Below, piece by piece: positions 1 to 8,662 of a stretch of 64,000 nucleotides of DNA. Numbering within the stretch: position 1 is the stretch's first letter; each line of letters opens with the position of its first letter. The position numbers were made by a program, and so were the translations under genes. This DNA is from Streptomyces caelestis. GTDB lineage: Bacteria; Actinomycetota; Actinomycetes; Streptomycetales; Streptomycetaceae. The notes beneath the pieces were generated by a model. That model was not told where the DNA came from and ran no database searches. It was given only the letters and a program-made list of their open reading frames with translations. The stretch covers positions 7,254,001 to 7,318,000 of the forward strand of contig NZ_JACHNE010000001.1 of NCBI RefSeq assembly GCF_014205255.1. Reading direction: 5' to 3'.

Positions 1-2372
1 CAGGCCACGGGAGCGTGGACGTGCTCTCCGGAGGCGTGGGGGAAGAACGCAGTGGCCGACAGGCCAAGGACGGGACGTCGTACCCCGGCTGCCATCAGCG
101 AGGTCAGACGGCCGAGTTCGCTGATGAACGTGTGAGGGTCACCGATGGTGGCGCTCTCGCGGAGTTCGGCTGTCGGCTTGCTGTCGTCACCGATTCCAGT
201 CACCTGGTATCCGTGAATGTCGCGGCCCAGCATGCCGGTCGGGTACAGCTTGGAGACCGTGCTCCGGTAGGTCATGGCGAGGATGTCCCGGGCTGCGGCG
301 CTGTCGTGGTCCTGGACCTTCTGCGCCTGTTCACGCAGGAGAGAAAGAGCCTGTCCCAGTTCCAGCAGGATGGCGCGCACGGTGATGAGGTTGACGAGAC
401 GGGCACGTACGGTGTCGTCGGTGACCGTCTCCTCAATGGACTCGTGCATGGCCTGCTTTACGGGAAGCAGGTTATGCCGGCCGCGTGGAGAGACAAGGTC
501 GTAGAGCTGGTCTGTAAGACGCTCCCAATCGGCTCCCTCCGGCATCGGCAGCAGCTCCACGGGCTGGTCTTCGTCAGAGTCTTTGCCGGGCATGAGCTGG
601 TTGAGCAGGGTAAACAGCTCATCGGAGATCGGCTCGTCGACGTCATGGTCATCGGGGAACAGGTAGTTGATGATCTCCCGGTCCCGGGACGTCGCGGTCC
701 GCCATCCCTTGTTGTCGCGGTAGGCGTCGTCCTTGTCGTCCCGGGCTTTGCTGAGCGCCGGCGGATTGAGGATCAACTGTTTGTTCGCCAGCCACAGAAG
801 CAGGTTCTCGGCCGTCAAACGGGCATGGCTGAGAGGGTTCGTGAGCAGCTCGCGCAGGTGCGGAGGGAGATTGCGCCTGTCATCATCGACGAGGTCCAGC
901 AGGGACTTCTTCATCAGGGACGCGAGGACCGCTTCCTTCGCGCATCCCTTGATGGCACTCAACTGGAGAGCGTCCACCTCGTCCACGACGAGCAAATGAC
1001 ACATGCGTGCCATTGCTTCGAACACGGACGCTCCACGGGTCCCTCGCGGCTTGTTCTGGAAGGAATCGCCGTCGAAGACGACTCCGGTTCGCAGAGTTCC
1101 TTCCACGAAGTTCATGTGGTTGGTGACGATGACGCTGGCACGGGTTGCCTCGTAAAGAGGCCGGAACTTGTCGCACACCGGGATGAACGGACAGGCGTAG
1201 GTGCCACCCTCTCCGGGCTTGCTCAGCGTCAGGCAGTTCTCCTCGCCGGCCGGGAACGGGTCCTGGACCGTCATGTACGCCTTCTGGGCGCATGCGTAGC
1301 CCACCTCGGCGAGATCTTCCAGGTTCTTACCGTCCCACTGCTCGATGGGCGTGTCCTTCATGAGCGCCCCGTACTCCAAGGCACGTTCGTGGCGCTTGGC
1401 CGGGGACATCAGCGCAGCGCAGGTCTTGGGCTCAGGGAATTCCTCCAACTGGTACAGCCAGTCAAGATCGCTGCCGATATCCCGCTTCATCTTCAAGGTG
1501 GCCTTGACGTCCGGGACGACAATCCCCAGACTCAGGTCCCGCTTGGCCATCAGCGCGGCCAGCACCCGCACCAGGACCGTCTTCCCGCTGCCGGTGGGCG
1601 CGTTGAGGATCTGGAAGCTCCCGTTCATCAGCCCAAGGGCCTTGACCTTGCCGCTGGGGCAACGGAGCTTCTTCAGGAACTTCTTCACGGTCCGGCGGAT
1701 GTACTTGGTCCCGGCCTTGCGTTCGGGACGGCTGAGGAGCTCGGCGACCTCCAGGATCTCCTTCTTGCTGAACGAGAGCTCGGGTATCTCAGGGACGGTG
1801 ACGATGTGGGGAAGGGCGTCGTGACCAGGGGCCTCGGTGAAGTCCGGGGCTGAGGGGAAAGTGAGGCCGACAGCGGCCCGGCCGAGATCCTTGCCGAGGT
1901 AGGCGACGCGGGTCGTGTAGTGGCCGGGGCCGGCGAATTCCAGCGCGCGCGGACGTTTGCCCATGGTGTAGTAGCCGCGAATGATGCTGTCGGCGTAGTC
2001 CAGCGGCGGCTCGGGCAGGTAGCAGAGCACGTGCCCGGTCGCGCCGTCGGAGGGCAACGCAAACAGTCCGTCGGTCAAGTCCACGGAATGTTCGCTGTCG
2101 TCGCCCAGCATGGCCCGGAACGCGACGCGGACAGCGTCGGCCGACGTGTAGGAAGAGGGCAGCTTCCTGATGACGCGCGCGAAGACGCGGTATTCCTCCG
2201 TGGTGAGCTGGTCCCATTGTTTCAACGACCAGGGTTTGCGTTCGGCGAGCAGGGCCACGTGCCGGAAGGACGCGATGGGAGTGCCGTCGTCGCTGGTTGC
2301 CGGGAAGAGGTGACTTGCCAGGGCGAACGCGGCGAGGAGGGCGTCCTGCTCGAGGGAGCGTCCGCTGCTCAC
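1..2372 (-). CDS. DinG-like iron-sulfur helicase of a pPIWI-RE island (partial, runs off left edge)
   Basis: Reads leftward from a GTG at 2372 that overlaps the stop of the upstream nuclease gene (GTGA overlap, so translationally coupled). About 790 codons are open to the window edge without a stop. Visible motifs: Walker A NAPTGSGKT at residues 257-265; four cysteines at 361, 380, 394 and 400, spaced like the 4Fe-4S cluster of DinG/XPD helicases; VTNHM shortly after; a DEVD Walker B box at 464-467; and the motif III-like GLSAT near residue 772. The roughly 250-residue N-terminal part before Walker A is not helicase and fits the family-specific N-terminal domain of pPIWI-RE island helicases. 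Role by family: ATP-driven unwinding of nucleic acid for a predicted defence system. The C-terminal helicase half is outside the window. Confident on superfamily 2 Fe-S helicase, fairly confident on the island assignment. Confidence 0.85.
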   Translation of the reverse strand, partial: MSSGRSLEQDALLAAFALASHLFPATSDDGTPIASFRHVALLAERKPWSLKQWDQLTTEEYRVFARVIRKLPSSYTSADAVRVAFRAMLGDDSEHSVDLTDGLFALPSDGATGHVLCYLPEPPLDYADSIIRGYYTMGKRPRALEFAGPGHYTTRVAYLGKDLGRAAVGLTFPSAPDFTEAPGHDALPHIVTVPEIPELSFSKKEILEVAELLSRPERKAGTKYIRRTVKKFLKKLRCPSGKVKALGLMNGSFQILNAPTGSGKTVLVRVLAALMAKRDLSLGIVVPDVKATLKMKRDIGSDLDWLYQLEEFPEPKTCAALMSPAKRHERALEYGALMKDTPIEQWDGKNLEDLAEVGYACAQKAYMTVQDPFPAGEENCLTLSKPGEGGTYACPFIPVCDKFRPLYEATRASVIVTNHMNFVEGTLRTGVVFDGDSFQNKPRGTRGASVFEAMARMCHLLVVDEVDALQLSAIKGCAKEAVLASLMKKSLLDLVDDDRRNLPPHLRELLTNPLSHARLTAENLLLWLANKQLILNPPALSKARDDKDDAYRDNKGWRTATSRDREIINYLFPDDHDVDEPISDELFTLLNQLMPGKDSDEDQPVELLPMPEGADWERLTDQLYDLVSPRGRHNLLPVKQAMHESIEETVTDDTVRARLVNLITVRAILLELGQALSLLREQAQKVQDHDSAAARDILAMTYRSTVSKLYPTGMLGRDIHGYQVTGIGDDSKPTAELRESATIGDPHTFISELGRLTSLMAAGVRRPVLGLSATAFFPHASGEHVHAPVA

Positions 2373-3616
2373 ATGTACTCCTTCAGGCGGTCGGTGAACA
2401 GGGCCAGGAAGTCGGACGCGGCCATGGCCGTCATACCAATGCGTTCACGGTGAATGACGGATGTGAGGTAGCCGACCTGCTGGCGGCGGTGGTCGGGCAC
2501 TACGAGCCAGGTGGCTCCGCCCTTGTCCCCGCGGTCCTCGATGAGCTTCTTGGCCAGGGTTCCGGGCCAGGTGTAGTCCTTGACGTCGATGGAGAAGACG
2601 ACGGTGTCACCGTCTTTGACCTCGATGTCGACGCGGTCGTTGTCGGGCCAGACCTGGACCGTCAACCGTGTCCCGGCAGCGGCTTCCTTGAGGACGTCGG
2701 CAAGCCTGAGTTCCGGGAGTCCGGGGATGCAGGTGCTGCGCCAGACACGTCGCACCAGCGCACGGTATCCCTCAGCAGGCCGAGCCCTTGGGGTTTCACG
2801 CGATGCTCCCGTATAGAGCGGCATCTCGGCCTTGCTGGGGATGTAGATGCGGTCCTCGGCATGGAGGACCGGGACCTGGTCGCGGGTGGCAGTGAAGGTG
2901 AAGCGGGCTCCGGTGTCCTGATGCCACGGGTAGAGGCACCTGACGGCGTAGGTCCTGCCGTCGTCGTGCGGAATCACCTGCATGGGATAGGCGCAGGCGG
3001 GACATCCGAACCACCACTGCCGCTTGTAGAGGCAGTAAGACGGGATGTCCTGATAGAAGACCTGAGCCACGGCAGGAGGGAATCCGAGTTCCTCCAGCTG
3101 TTCCTTGTCGCAGACAGGGTATTCGATGATGTTCCGGCGGTGCCGCTCGTAGAGGCCGCCCTTAATGGCTTTGAATACTTGCTCCTGGCCGAACTCACTC
3201 TCGAGCTCGAAGTGAGTGAACCTCTCCCCGCGTCGCTGCTTCTTGTCGGCGATCTTGAAGATCTCCGCGGCTTCCCATAGCAGGTCGCAGCCCTCCTGAG
3301 TGGACACGCCCACACTGTCGAGGAAGCGGAGGTTACGCAGGGGGCCCGTGAGTGCCTCTTCGGGGAAGATACCGACGAGGCTTCCGGCCTGGTCCCCGGA
3401 AAGACGATCGAGAAGGTCCCGGAAGGTGACGCGGTGGCCGGGGCCGACCGTCGCCATGATCACTCCCTGGGCCTCCATCAGCTTCTCGACGCGCTGCCCC
3501 GAGGAGAGACCGTCGTTGTAGCGGGCCTCCTCGCACAGTACAAACGCGCTGGCGGCCCGCAGGACTGTCTCGTCGAACTGCCATTGGTCAGTGTGTGCTT
3601 CGCCGTGCTCGGACAT
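2369..3616 (-). CDS. Restriction-endonuclease-fold protein of a pPIWI-RE island
   Basis: 415 aa, ATG at 3616, only 9 bp after the upstream regulator. The N-terminal 200 residues are mostly helical. A metal-binding knuckle follows: C205-x2-C208 and C227-x4-H232. The C-terminal part (about 320-400) carries a PD-(D/E)XK-like core: VWPDNDRVDIEVKDG, then FSIDVKDY with D344-x-K346, then a strand with WLVVPD. This layout (helical N-terminus, zinc element, REase with a DVK motif) corresponds to the nuclease partner described for pPIWI-RE three-gene islands. The helicase start overlaps its stop. Expected role: DNA cleavage or DNA binding within the complex. Substrate is unknown. An alternative is a generic restriction-like nuclease, but the paired Fe-S helicase favours the island. 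Confidence 0.8.
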   Translation of the reverse strand: MSEHGEAHTDQWQFDETVLRAASAFVLCEEARYNDGLSSGQRVEKLMEAQGVIMATVGPGHRVTFRDLLDRLSGDQAGSLVGIFPEEALTGPLRNLRFLDSVGVSTQEGCDLLWEAAEIFKIADKKQRRGERFTHFELESEFGQEQVFKAIKGGLYERHRRNIIEYPVCDKEQLEELGFPPAVAQVFYQDIPSYCLYKRQWWFGCPACAYPMQVIPHDDGRTYAVRCLYPWHQDTGARFTFTATRDQVPVLHAEDRIYIPSKAEMPLYTGASRETPRARPAEGYRALVRRVWRSTCIPGLPELRLADVLKEAAAGTRLTVQVWPDNDRVDIEVKDGDTVVFSIDVKDYTWPGTLAKKLIEDRGDKGGATWLVVPDHRRQQVGYLTSVIHRERIGMTAMAASDFLALFTDRLKEYM

Positions 3617-3625
3617 GCGGGCAGC

Positions 3626-4897
3626 CTACGAGCCACCACTGACAGTCGGGGTGCGGTACTGCGGCGGGATGAGGTCTTCGAGGCCGTCGGTGGGAACCGT
3701 TGGATACAGCTCGCGGTACTGGGAGAGGTAGTCGGCGATGTGTCTCCAGCCGGACGCTGAGGGATACCAGGCGTGCCGCCCCCAGGTTGCTCCGTCGGGG
3801 AGTCTGTGTTCGAGGTAGCCCCGAGAGGGTGCTTCCTGGCCGGGACCGGTCTTGACCGTCAAGTGGAGGCGAGCCCGGCCGACCAAGTCGTAATCGCCGC
3901 CGTGCTGACTGGCATAGGCAACGCGCACCAGTGTCCGCCACAGCCACACCGACATCATCGGGGCGGGAGCGCTCTGGCTACGGGAGACGCCGAGGCCGGC
4001 GCGCGCAACCGCTCTGCCCCGCTTGGTCATCTCGACCCGGGTCCGCTTGATCAGCCCGGCTCCGGGGATCGTGACGGTGTCGTGGTGAACAGTGATCAGG
4101 CCGCGCCGATTCAGCGCCGCGATGGAGGGGCCGGTGCCGGGGTCATGGACGCCGTGGTCGCGGAGGCGTTCCTGAAGACGGCTGTAGCCGGTGATCTCCG
4201 GCGGGGCGTAGAGGGCGAGCGTCATCTTCCGCCACTCGGCGGCGGGGCGACGCTGGCCGGTGTGCGCGTGGCGCTCACGTTCTGCCTGCTGTTCTTCTGT
4301 GTCTTGGAGGAAGCAGGCTTCCAGGTAGATCCGCTGGCGGTCATTGAGACCGTTCCAGGTTTCCATGAGGGAGGGGCGTTCCGGGCGGGGGCCCGGCCTC
4401 GGCAGCACCGGGGCGGGCTCGTCAGGCCGGGTTCTGCGCCATGCATCAACGACCACGTGCTCGGGGAGCTTGTACACCAGGGCGAGGGCCTTGGCCAAGC
4501 GGCCAGCGTGCTCGGGCGTGGAACAGGCTGTACCGCGTACGGGCAGGTCACGTTCAAGGCGGAGCAGCTTGGTGCCGTCAAAGCTGATACCGCGCATGAC
4601 TTTCCTGCCGGACACGGCCTGCGCCGCGTGGTCAGCACTGCTGAACCCGGCTTCCCGCCGAAGATCGCGGAGAGTCGTGCTTCCCCTGGGGCGGCTCGTG
4701 AGGTAGTGAACATCGACCTTGAAGAAGCTCACCAGAGCGTGCAGCTGGCGGGCTTCCGGTTTGCGCTGACCGCTCTCCCAGTAGGCAACAGTTCGCTGAG
4801 TGACGCCGACTGCGTCGGCGACCGCGCGACGGCTCAGTCCCCCTAGTTTCCGTAGCTGCCGAAGAACCTCAGGCTTGAACGACTCTTCTCGGCCCAT
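3626..4897 (-). CDS. XRE-family regulator with two HTH units, head gene of the pPIWI-RE operon
   Basis: An ATG at 4942 is possible, but the ATG at 4897 is preferred. It has GGAG five bases upstream, and it leaves a 19-bp palindrome in the leader instead of inside the gene. Residues about 8-45 form a Cro/CI-type HTH (LSRRAVADAVGVTQRTVAYW). A second XRE-like segment follows (from TTLRDLRREAGFSSADHAAQ). The C-terminal half looks like a winged helix plus an extension of unknown function. It is the first gene of the operon, 9 bp before the nuclease gene, so it probably controls the system. Role inferred from fold and position. The long C-terminus could sense a signal, but nothing in the sequence proves this. 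Confidence 0.75.
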   Translation of the reverse strand: MGREESFKPEVLRQLRKLGGLSRRAVADAVGVTQRTVAYWESGQRKPEARQLHALVSFFKVDVHYLTSRPRGSTTLRDLRREAGFSSADHAAQAVSGRKVMRGISFDGTKLLRLERDLPVRGTACSTPEHAGRLAKALALVYKLPEHVVVDAWRRTRPDEPAPVLPRPGPRPERPSLMETWNGLNDRQRIYLEACFLQDTEEQQAERERHAHTGQRRPAAEWRKMTLALYAPPEITGYSRLQERLRDHGVHDPGTGPSIAALNRRGLITVHHDTVTIPGAGLIKRTRVEMTKRGRAVARAGLGVSRSQSAPAPMMSVWLWRTLVRVAYASQHGGDYDLVGRARLHLTVKTGPGQEAPSRGYLEHRLPDGATWGRHAWYPSASGWRHIADYLSQYRELYPTVPTDGLEDLIPPQYRTPTVSGGS

Positions 4898-4913
4898 ACC
4901 GCTCCAGGGAACC

Positions 4914-4932
4914 GCATGGAACAGTTCCATGC
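4914..4932. promoter_or_regulatory. 19-bp perfect palindrome upstream of the XRE gene (candidate operator)
   Basis: GCATGGAA-CAG-TTCCATGC, 8-bp arms around 3 bp, lying 17 bp before the chosen ATG at 4897. The AT-richer stretch at 4933-4990 could hold the promoter. The position suggests autorepression by the XRE protein. Nothing else is seen between 4933 and 5107. Confidence 0.6.
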
Positions 4933-5107
4933 AACCGTCCATAAACAGCTAGAGTCCAAAAGATCCAAGAAAGACAGGGATTCATCTTCCGGAGTGCGCC
5001 AGTCAGGGCTCAGCGAGCCTGGGTTGCGCCCGTGCCGCGCGATAGCCAGCCGCCTGGCCATGGCACGCGCAGTGTTCGAGGGGATGGGCACCCGACCTCA
5101 AGCCCTG

Positions 5108-5743
5108 TCAGCGGGATCGGCTGGCCTGTGCCATGGCTGCACTCGGAGGCGGTGCTGTGGGGGTGGTGATGAGGTGCGCGGTGTGCTTCACCTTCACGGG
5201 GGTGTGTGTCCGGGGTCCGGTGCCGTGGGCGAGGCTCTCGGCGAGGTCGGCCAGCAGCGAGCTGGGGGTATAGAGGGATGCCGTGACGTTCCAGGTTGGG
5301 CGGTCGATGCTGGGGCCGGCTCAGATGGTCCAGGCGACGAGCGTGCTGTTCGGCTGCTGGGCGGCGAAGGCGTCGAACTGGATGCCGGCGTCCCCGGTCG
5401 GGTTGGTCCAGCGGATCCAGCGTCCGTCGACGGTGTGCTTCCATCCGGCGTCGGTGAGGGGCTTCGTGGCGGCGGTGACGGTCTTGTCGCCGACGGGGTT
5501 TCCGATGGCGGTGTCCCACGCGTCGCCTTCGGCGAGGTGGTGCAGCAGGGTCTGGAGCGCGGGGGCGGGGGCGGTGCCGGTCGCGGTGAGGTGCCACATC
5601 CGGTCGGAGACGGGCGTCTCGTACGCGGCCACGGTCCAGGAGGTCTCGCGGGGGCCGAGGTCCAGGCGCTCGATGGTGGTACGGGTGAGCGGTTCTCCGG
5701 CGGCTGCGGCGGCGTAGGCGGTGACGGTGGAAGTCACGGTCAC
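5108..5743 (-). pseudogene. DUF317-like protein interrupted by an in-frame TGA
   Basis: The frame from ATG 5743 stays open to 5108 except for TGA at 5321-5323. It sits where the text reads LVAWTI-stop-AGPSIDRPTWNVTAS, and DUF317 relatives usually have Trp there, so a TGG-to-TGA change is likely. The upstream 140 codons may still be translated. DUF317 proteins are common, function-unknown Streptomyces proteins with a repeated roughly 60-residue unit; the C-terminal piece ends LLADLAESLAHGTG, typical of the unit's end. Family assignment is from recollection of the motif style. Confidence 0.6.
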
Positions 5744-5789
5744 GTCCTTTCGGATGGTGCTGCGTGGGGGTGCGACTGCGCCGGTGCGG

Positions 5790-6138
5790 TCAGCTGAGCG
5801 TCTGGTGCAGTGCGGCGATCGCGGGGGCGTAGGCCTCTTCGGTGACGGCGGTCACGGCCTGCTGGGGGGTGTGGCCGTCGGCGGCGTCGAAGGTGGCGTG
5901 CCAGGTGAGGAAGGCGCCTTGGGTGTCGGCTATGGGCCAGACCCGCATGGTCGAGCGGTAGCCGCTCACCGGCAGCGGGGAGTCGAGGATCTCGTAGGTC
6001 AGGGCGCGGTGGGCGTCGTCGAGGCCGACGAGACGCTCGCGGTAGGTGCTGTCATCGGTGCCGGTGAGCACGCGGACCGCTCCGGGTGCCGATGGGCTGT
6101 CGCCTTCGGTGATCTCGCTGGCCTTGATGGCGGGGTGC
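5790..6138 (-). pseudogene. SRPBCC (polyketide cyclase/START-like) protein, 5' truncated
   Basis: The frame reads HPAIKASEITEGD...GAVRVLTG...YEILDSPLPVSGYRSTM...HATFDAAD, a recognisable SRPBCC C-terminal two-thirds ending with a normal TGA at 5790. The start is missing: the sequence before HPAIKA (about 6138) belongs to a transposase. No usable start of its own is evident, so it is probably not expressed as a working lipid/ligand-binding protein. Confidence 0.65.
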
Positions 6139-6576
6139 GAAGACATCGGCCAGCGTGTGCAGGCGTACCCCGGCCTCGCCGGGCACCGCGAAACCACGCG
6201 CCGCCAGCAGCGGGCGGATCTCGTGGACGGCCCGGGTGACCGTGGAGCGGTCGACTCCGTAGAAGAGGGCCAGGGCGGCGTGCGGGAGCTGGAACCGCAG
6301 GACCACCAGAGTCGCGATCACCCGATCGGTGAAGACCAGTTGATGGCCCGGCCCGCCTTCGGCGCGCAGCCGTTTGTGGCCTCGACGTTCCCGCAGCCGC
6401 GAGTTCTCCCGCGCCATCCATCCCGGCGCCAACTCCGCGATGAGCGAACCGAGTCGACGCCGGGAGATGCCAGTGCAGGTACGGTGCGAGAGAGCCGTAC
6501 GGGCCATGGCAGAGGTGACAATCTCCCCAACTCGTGCGGCTCGCTCTGCGTTCCGGCCCAGGCCCTGCTGTGACAT
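6136..6576 (-). pseudogene. IS5-type (DDE) transposase, N-terminal fragment
   Basis: ATG at 6576. About 147 codons encode a transposase N-terminus with a helix-turn-helix (ISRRRLGSLIAELAPGW; LYGVDRSTVTRAVHEIRPLL) ending at GVRLHTLADVFA. The DDE catalytic domain is absent because the sequence switches to the SRPBCC fragment at about 6136-6138. This is the product of a deletion or one-ended event and is inactive. Confidence 0.7.
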
Positions 6577-6617
6577 CGATTCCTTGAGCGCATCACTTTC
6601 CGGACCCGTAAGCCACC

Positions 6618-7454
6618 TCAGGCGCGGGGGTGAGCGTCCAGGAAACGGTGGAGGGATGCCGTCATACTCGCCACGAAGGAGTCACGGGTCCGGTCGGAGA
6701 CCAGGTCCAGGGACAGGTAGGGGTTGAGGTCCTCCAGCTCGACGAGGAGTAGCTCGCCTTCCCGGGTGCGGCAGGCGTCCACGCGCTGGATGCCGTGGTC
6801 GAGGGTGTTCCAGTCGATGAAGCGCCGGGCGAAGGCGAGGTCGGCGTCGGTGGGCTCATAGGGCTCAAGGACCCAGCGCCGCTCCGGATCAGGGGCGTGA
6901 AGGGCGTACTGGAAGGCGTCGTCGACGTAGTAGAAGGACACCTCGTAGCGGAAGTCGATACGCGGCTGGACCAGGATGTCACCGTAGGCAAGGCCGCCCA
7001 GCTGCTCCCGGGGCACGAAGGCCAGGCCGATGGAGTCCGCACCTGCCTTCGGCTTGACCGCGTAGTGGCCGACCTCGGGCAGCAGGTGCAGGTCACTGGG
7101 TTGGTCGATGGTGGGGATGACTGGATATCCGGCGGCGGTCAGGTCCAGCAGGTACTGCTTGCCGGCCATGTCGCCCCGGCCGGACAGCGGGTTGTAGATC
7201 CGGGTGCCGCGGGCCGTGGCCTGCTCCCGGAAGGTGTCATACTCCTTCTGGTAATGGAGCACGGGCCCGCTGTTGCGGACCACCACCACGTCGAAGGCGT
7301 CCATCAGCGCGGCGGCATCCAGCGGGTGGCACAAGGCGATGTGGAAGTCGTCGCGCAGCCGGGAGGTCAGGAAGATGTCCTCGTCGCAGTAGCGCCGCCC
7401 CCGGGCTTGATAGGCGAGGTCGGTCACGAACAGAACTCTGCGACGGTCAGGCAT
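6618..7454 (-). CDS. ATP-grasp domain protein
   Basis: 278 aa from ATG 7454. N-terminus VLFVTDLAYQARGRRYCDED resembles the pre-ATP-grasp fold. The middle has the nucleotide-binding strands (HYAVKPKAGADSIGLAF; DILVQPRIDFRYEVSFYYVDD), and the C-terminus has LLLVELEDLNPYLSLD, the metal-binding E/N segment of ATP-grasp ligases. Such enzymes join a carboxylate to an amine or thiol via an acylphosphate; the substrate cannot be told. It stands alone, with an IS element just upstream and transposase debris downstream, so no pathway context is left. Confidence 0.7.
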   Translation of the reverse strand: MPDRRRVLFVTDLAYQARGRRYCDEDIFLTSRLRDDFHIALCHPLDAAALMDAFDVVVVRNSGPVLHYQKEYDTFREQATARGTRIYNPLSGRGDMAGKQYLLDLTAAGYPVIPTIDQPSDLHLLPEVGHYAVKPKAGADSIGLAFVPREQLGGLAYGDILVQPRIDFRYEVSFYYVDDAFQYALHAPDPERRWVLEPYEPTDADLAFARRFIDWNTLDHGIQRVDACRTREGELLLVELEDLNPYLSLDLVSDRTRDSFVASMTASLHRFLDAHPRA

Positions 7455-7550
7455 CGTGTATCTCCTTGAGACGGTGACACCAACCTACCTTTCCCCCGGG
7501 AGACGGTCTCGGGCCGCCGCGTGGTCGCGGGATGTCAGCACGCCTCCTAA

Positions 7551-8436
7551 GAGGTCCTAACAGAAGTTGTTGATCAAGTGACCATCGGGCTTGTCTGCTC
7601 GTTGGTCGGGTCGTGGGGAAACGTCAGTCGCGGCCGTGGATCGTGTCGGACGAACTGTGGTCGCTCATCGAGCCGTTACTGCCCGAGCCGGGGCCGAAGC
7701 TGGTGGCGGGCCGGCCGCGAGTGCCTGACCGGCAGGCCCTGTGCGGGATCCTGTTCGTGCTGCACACCGGCATCCAGTGGGAGTACCTGCCGCAGGAGCT
7801 GGGCTTTGGTTCGGGTATGACGTGCTGGCGACGCCTGGCCGCCTGGAACGAGGCCGGCGTGTGGGACCAGCTGCACTTGGTGCTGCTGAAGAGGCTGCGG
7901 TCGGCGAAGCAGCTGGACTGGTCGCGGGCGGTGATCGACTCCTCCCACGTGCGGGCGGCCCGCAGAGGCCCAAAAGCGGTCCCAGCCCGGTCGACCGCGC
8001 ACGGCCGGGCAGCAAACACCACGTCCTTGTCGATGGCCAGGGCGTCCCGCTCGCTGTGTCGCTGACCGGCGGGAACCGTAACGACGTCACCCAACTCCTG
8101 CCCCTGCTGGACAAGGTCCCACCCGTGGCCGGCGTCGTCGGACGGCCACGCAGACGGCCGGACATGCTCTTCGCCGACCGCGGCTATGACCACGACAAGT
8201 ACCGGCGGCTGTTGTGGGAACGCGGTATCCGGCCCGTGGTCGCCGAACGCGGACAGCCGCACGGCTCCGGCCTGGGCATCTTCCGCCGGGTCGTCGAACG
8301 CACCATCTCCTGGCTCCACGGCTTCCGCCGCCTGCGCATCCGCTGGGAAAGACGCGACGACATCCACGAAGCCTTCCTTGGCCTCGCCACCTGCCTCATC
8401 ACCCACCGACACGTCCAACGCCTTTGTTAGGACCTC
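7551..8436. mobile_element. IS5-family (IS427-like) element with TAA target duplication
   Basis: 886 bp bounded by inverted ends GAGGTCCTAACA (left 7551, right complement ending 8436). TAA is repeated at 7548-7550 and 8437-8439, a 3-bp target duplication typical of the IS427 group. It contains a two-frame transposase. The 226 bp after it, up to the SDR gene, hold no evident gene. Confidence 0.8.
7613..8430 (+). CDS. IS5-family transposase, two frames joined by -1 frameshift
   Basis: Frame 1 starts GTG 7613 and encodes the N-terminal domain (LWSLIEPLLPEPGPK...GILFVLHTGIQWEYLP). Frame 2 continues after RGPK with GSKHHVLVDGQGVPLAVSLTGGNRND...FADRGYDHDKYR...ERTISWLHGFRRLRIRWERR, the DDE catalytic part, ending at TAG 8430. 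The change is -1 at an AAAA run (7972-7975), as in programmed frameshifting of IS427-type elements. With intact ends this copy may be active. Confidence 0.75.
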
Positions 8437-8662
8437 TAAAGGCTCCTCGATGTCGTTACCGCTCAAATAGGTGTCCCAGACTTCCGCTGGTCAAGGTTGG
8501 GTCACACACGCTCAAGATCCGATGTCACAGGACACACGCCACGATCGCTGTCGTGCACCATGCCGTAAGCCTCTGCCATGGTTGCTCCTGGTGATGTCGG
8601 GCCGGCGGGCGGGACGCGGGTGCGCAGGCCGGAGGGGAAGAATGAGGGGAGTGGGGCTGCGG

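Noticed and set aside
15..1853. Long plus-strand reading frame of over 600 codons at the left edge
   Set aside because: It is antisense to the helicase gene, has no recognisable motif, and arises from the GC bias of the true minus-strand frame.
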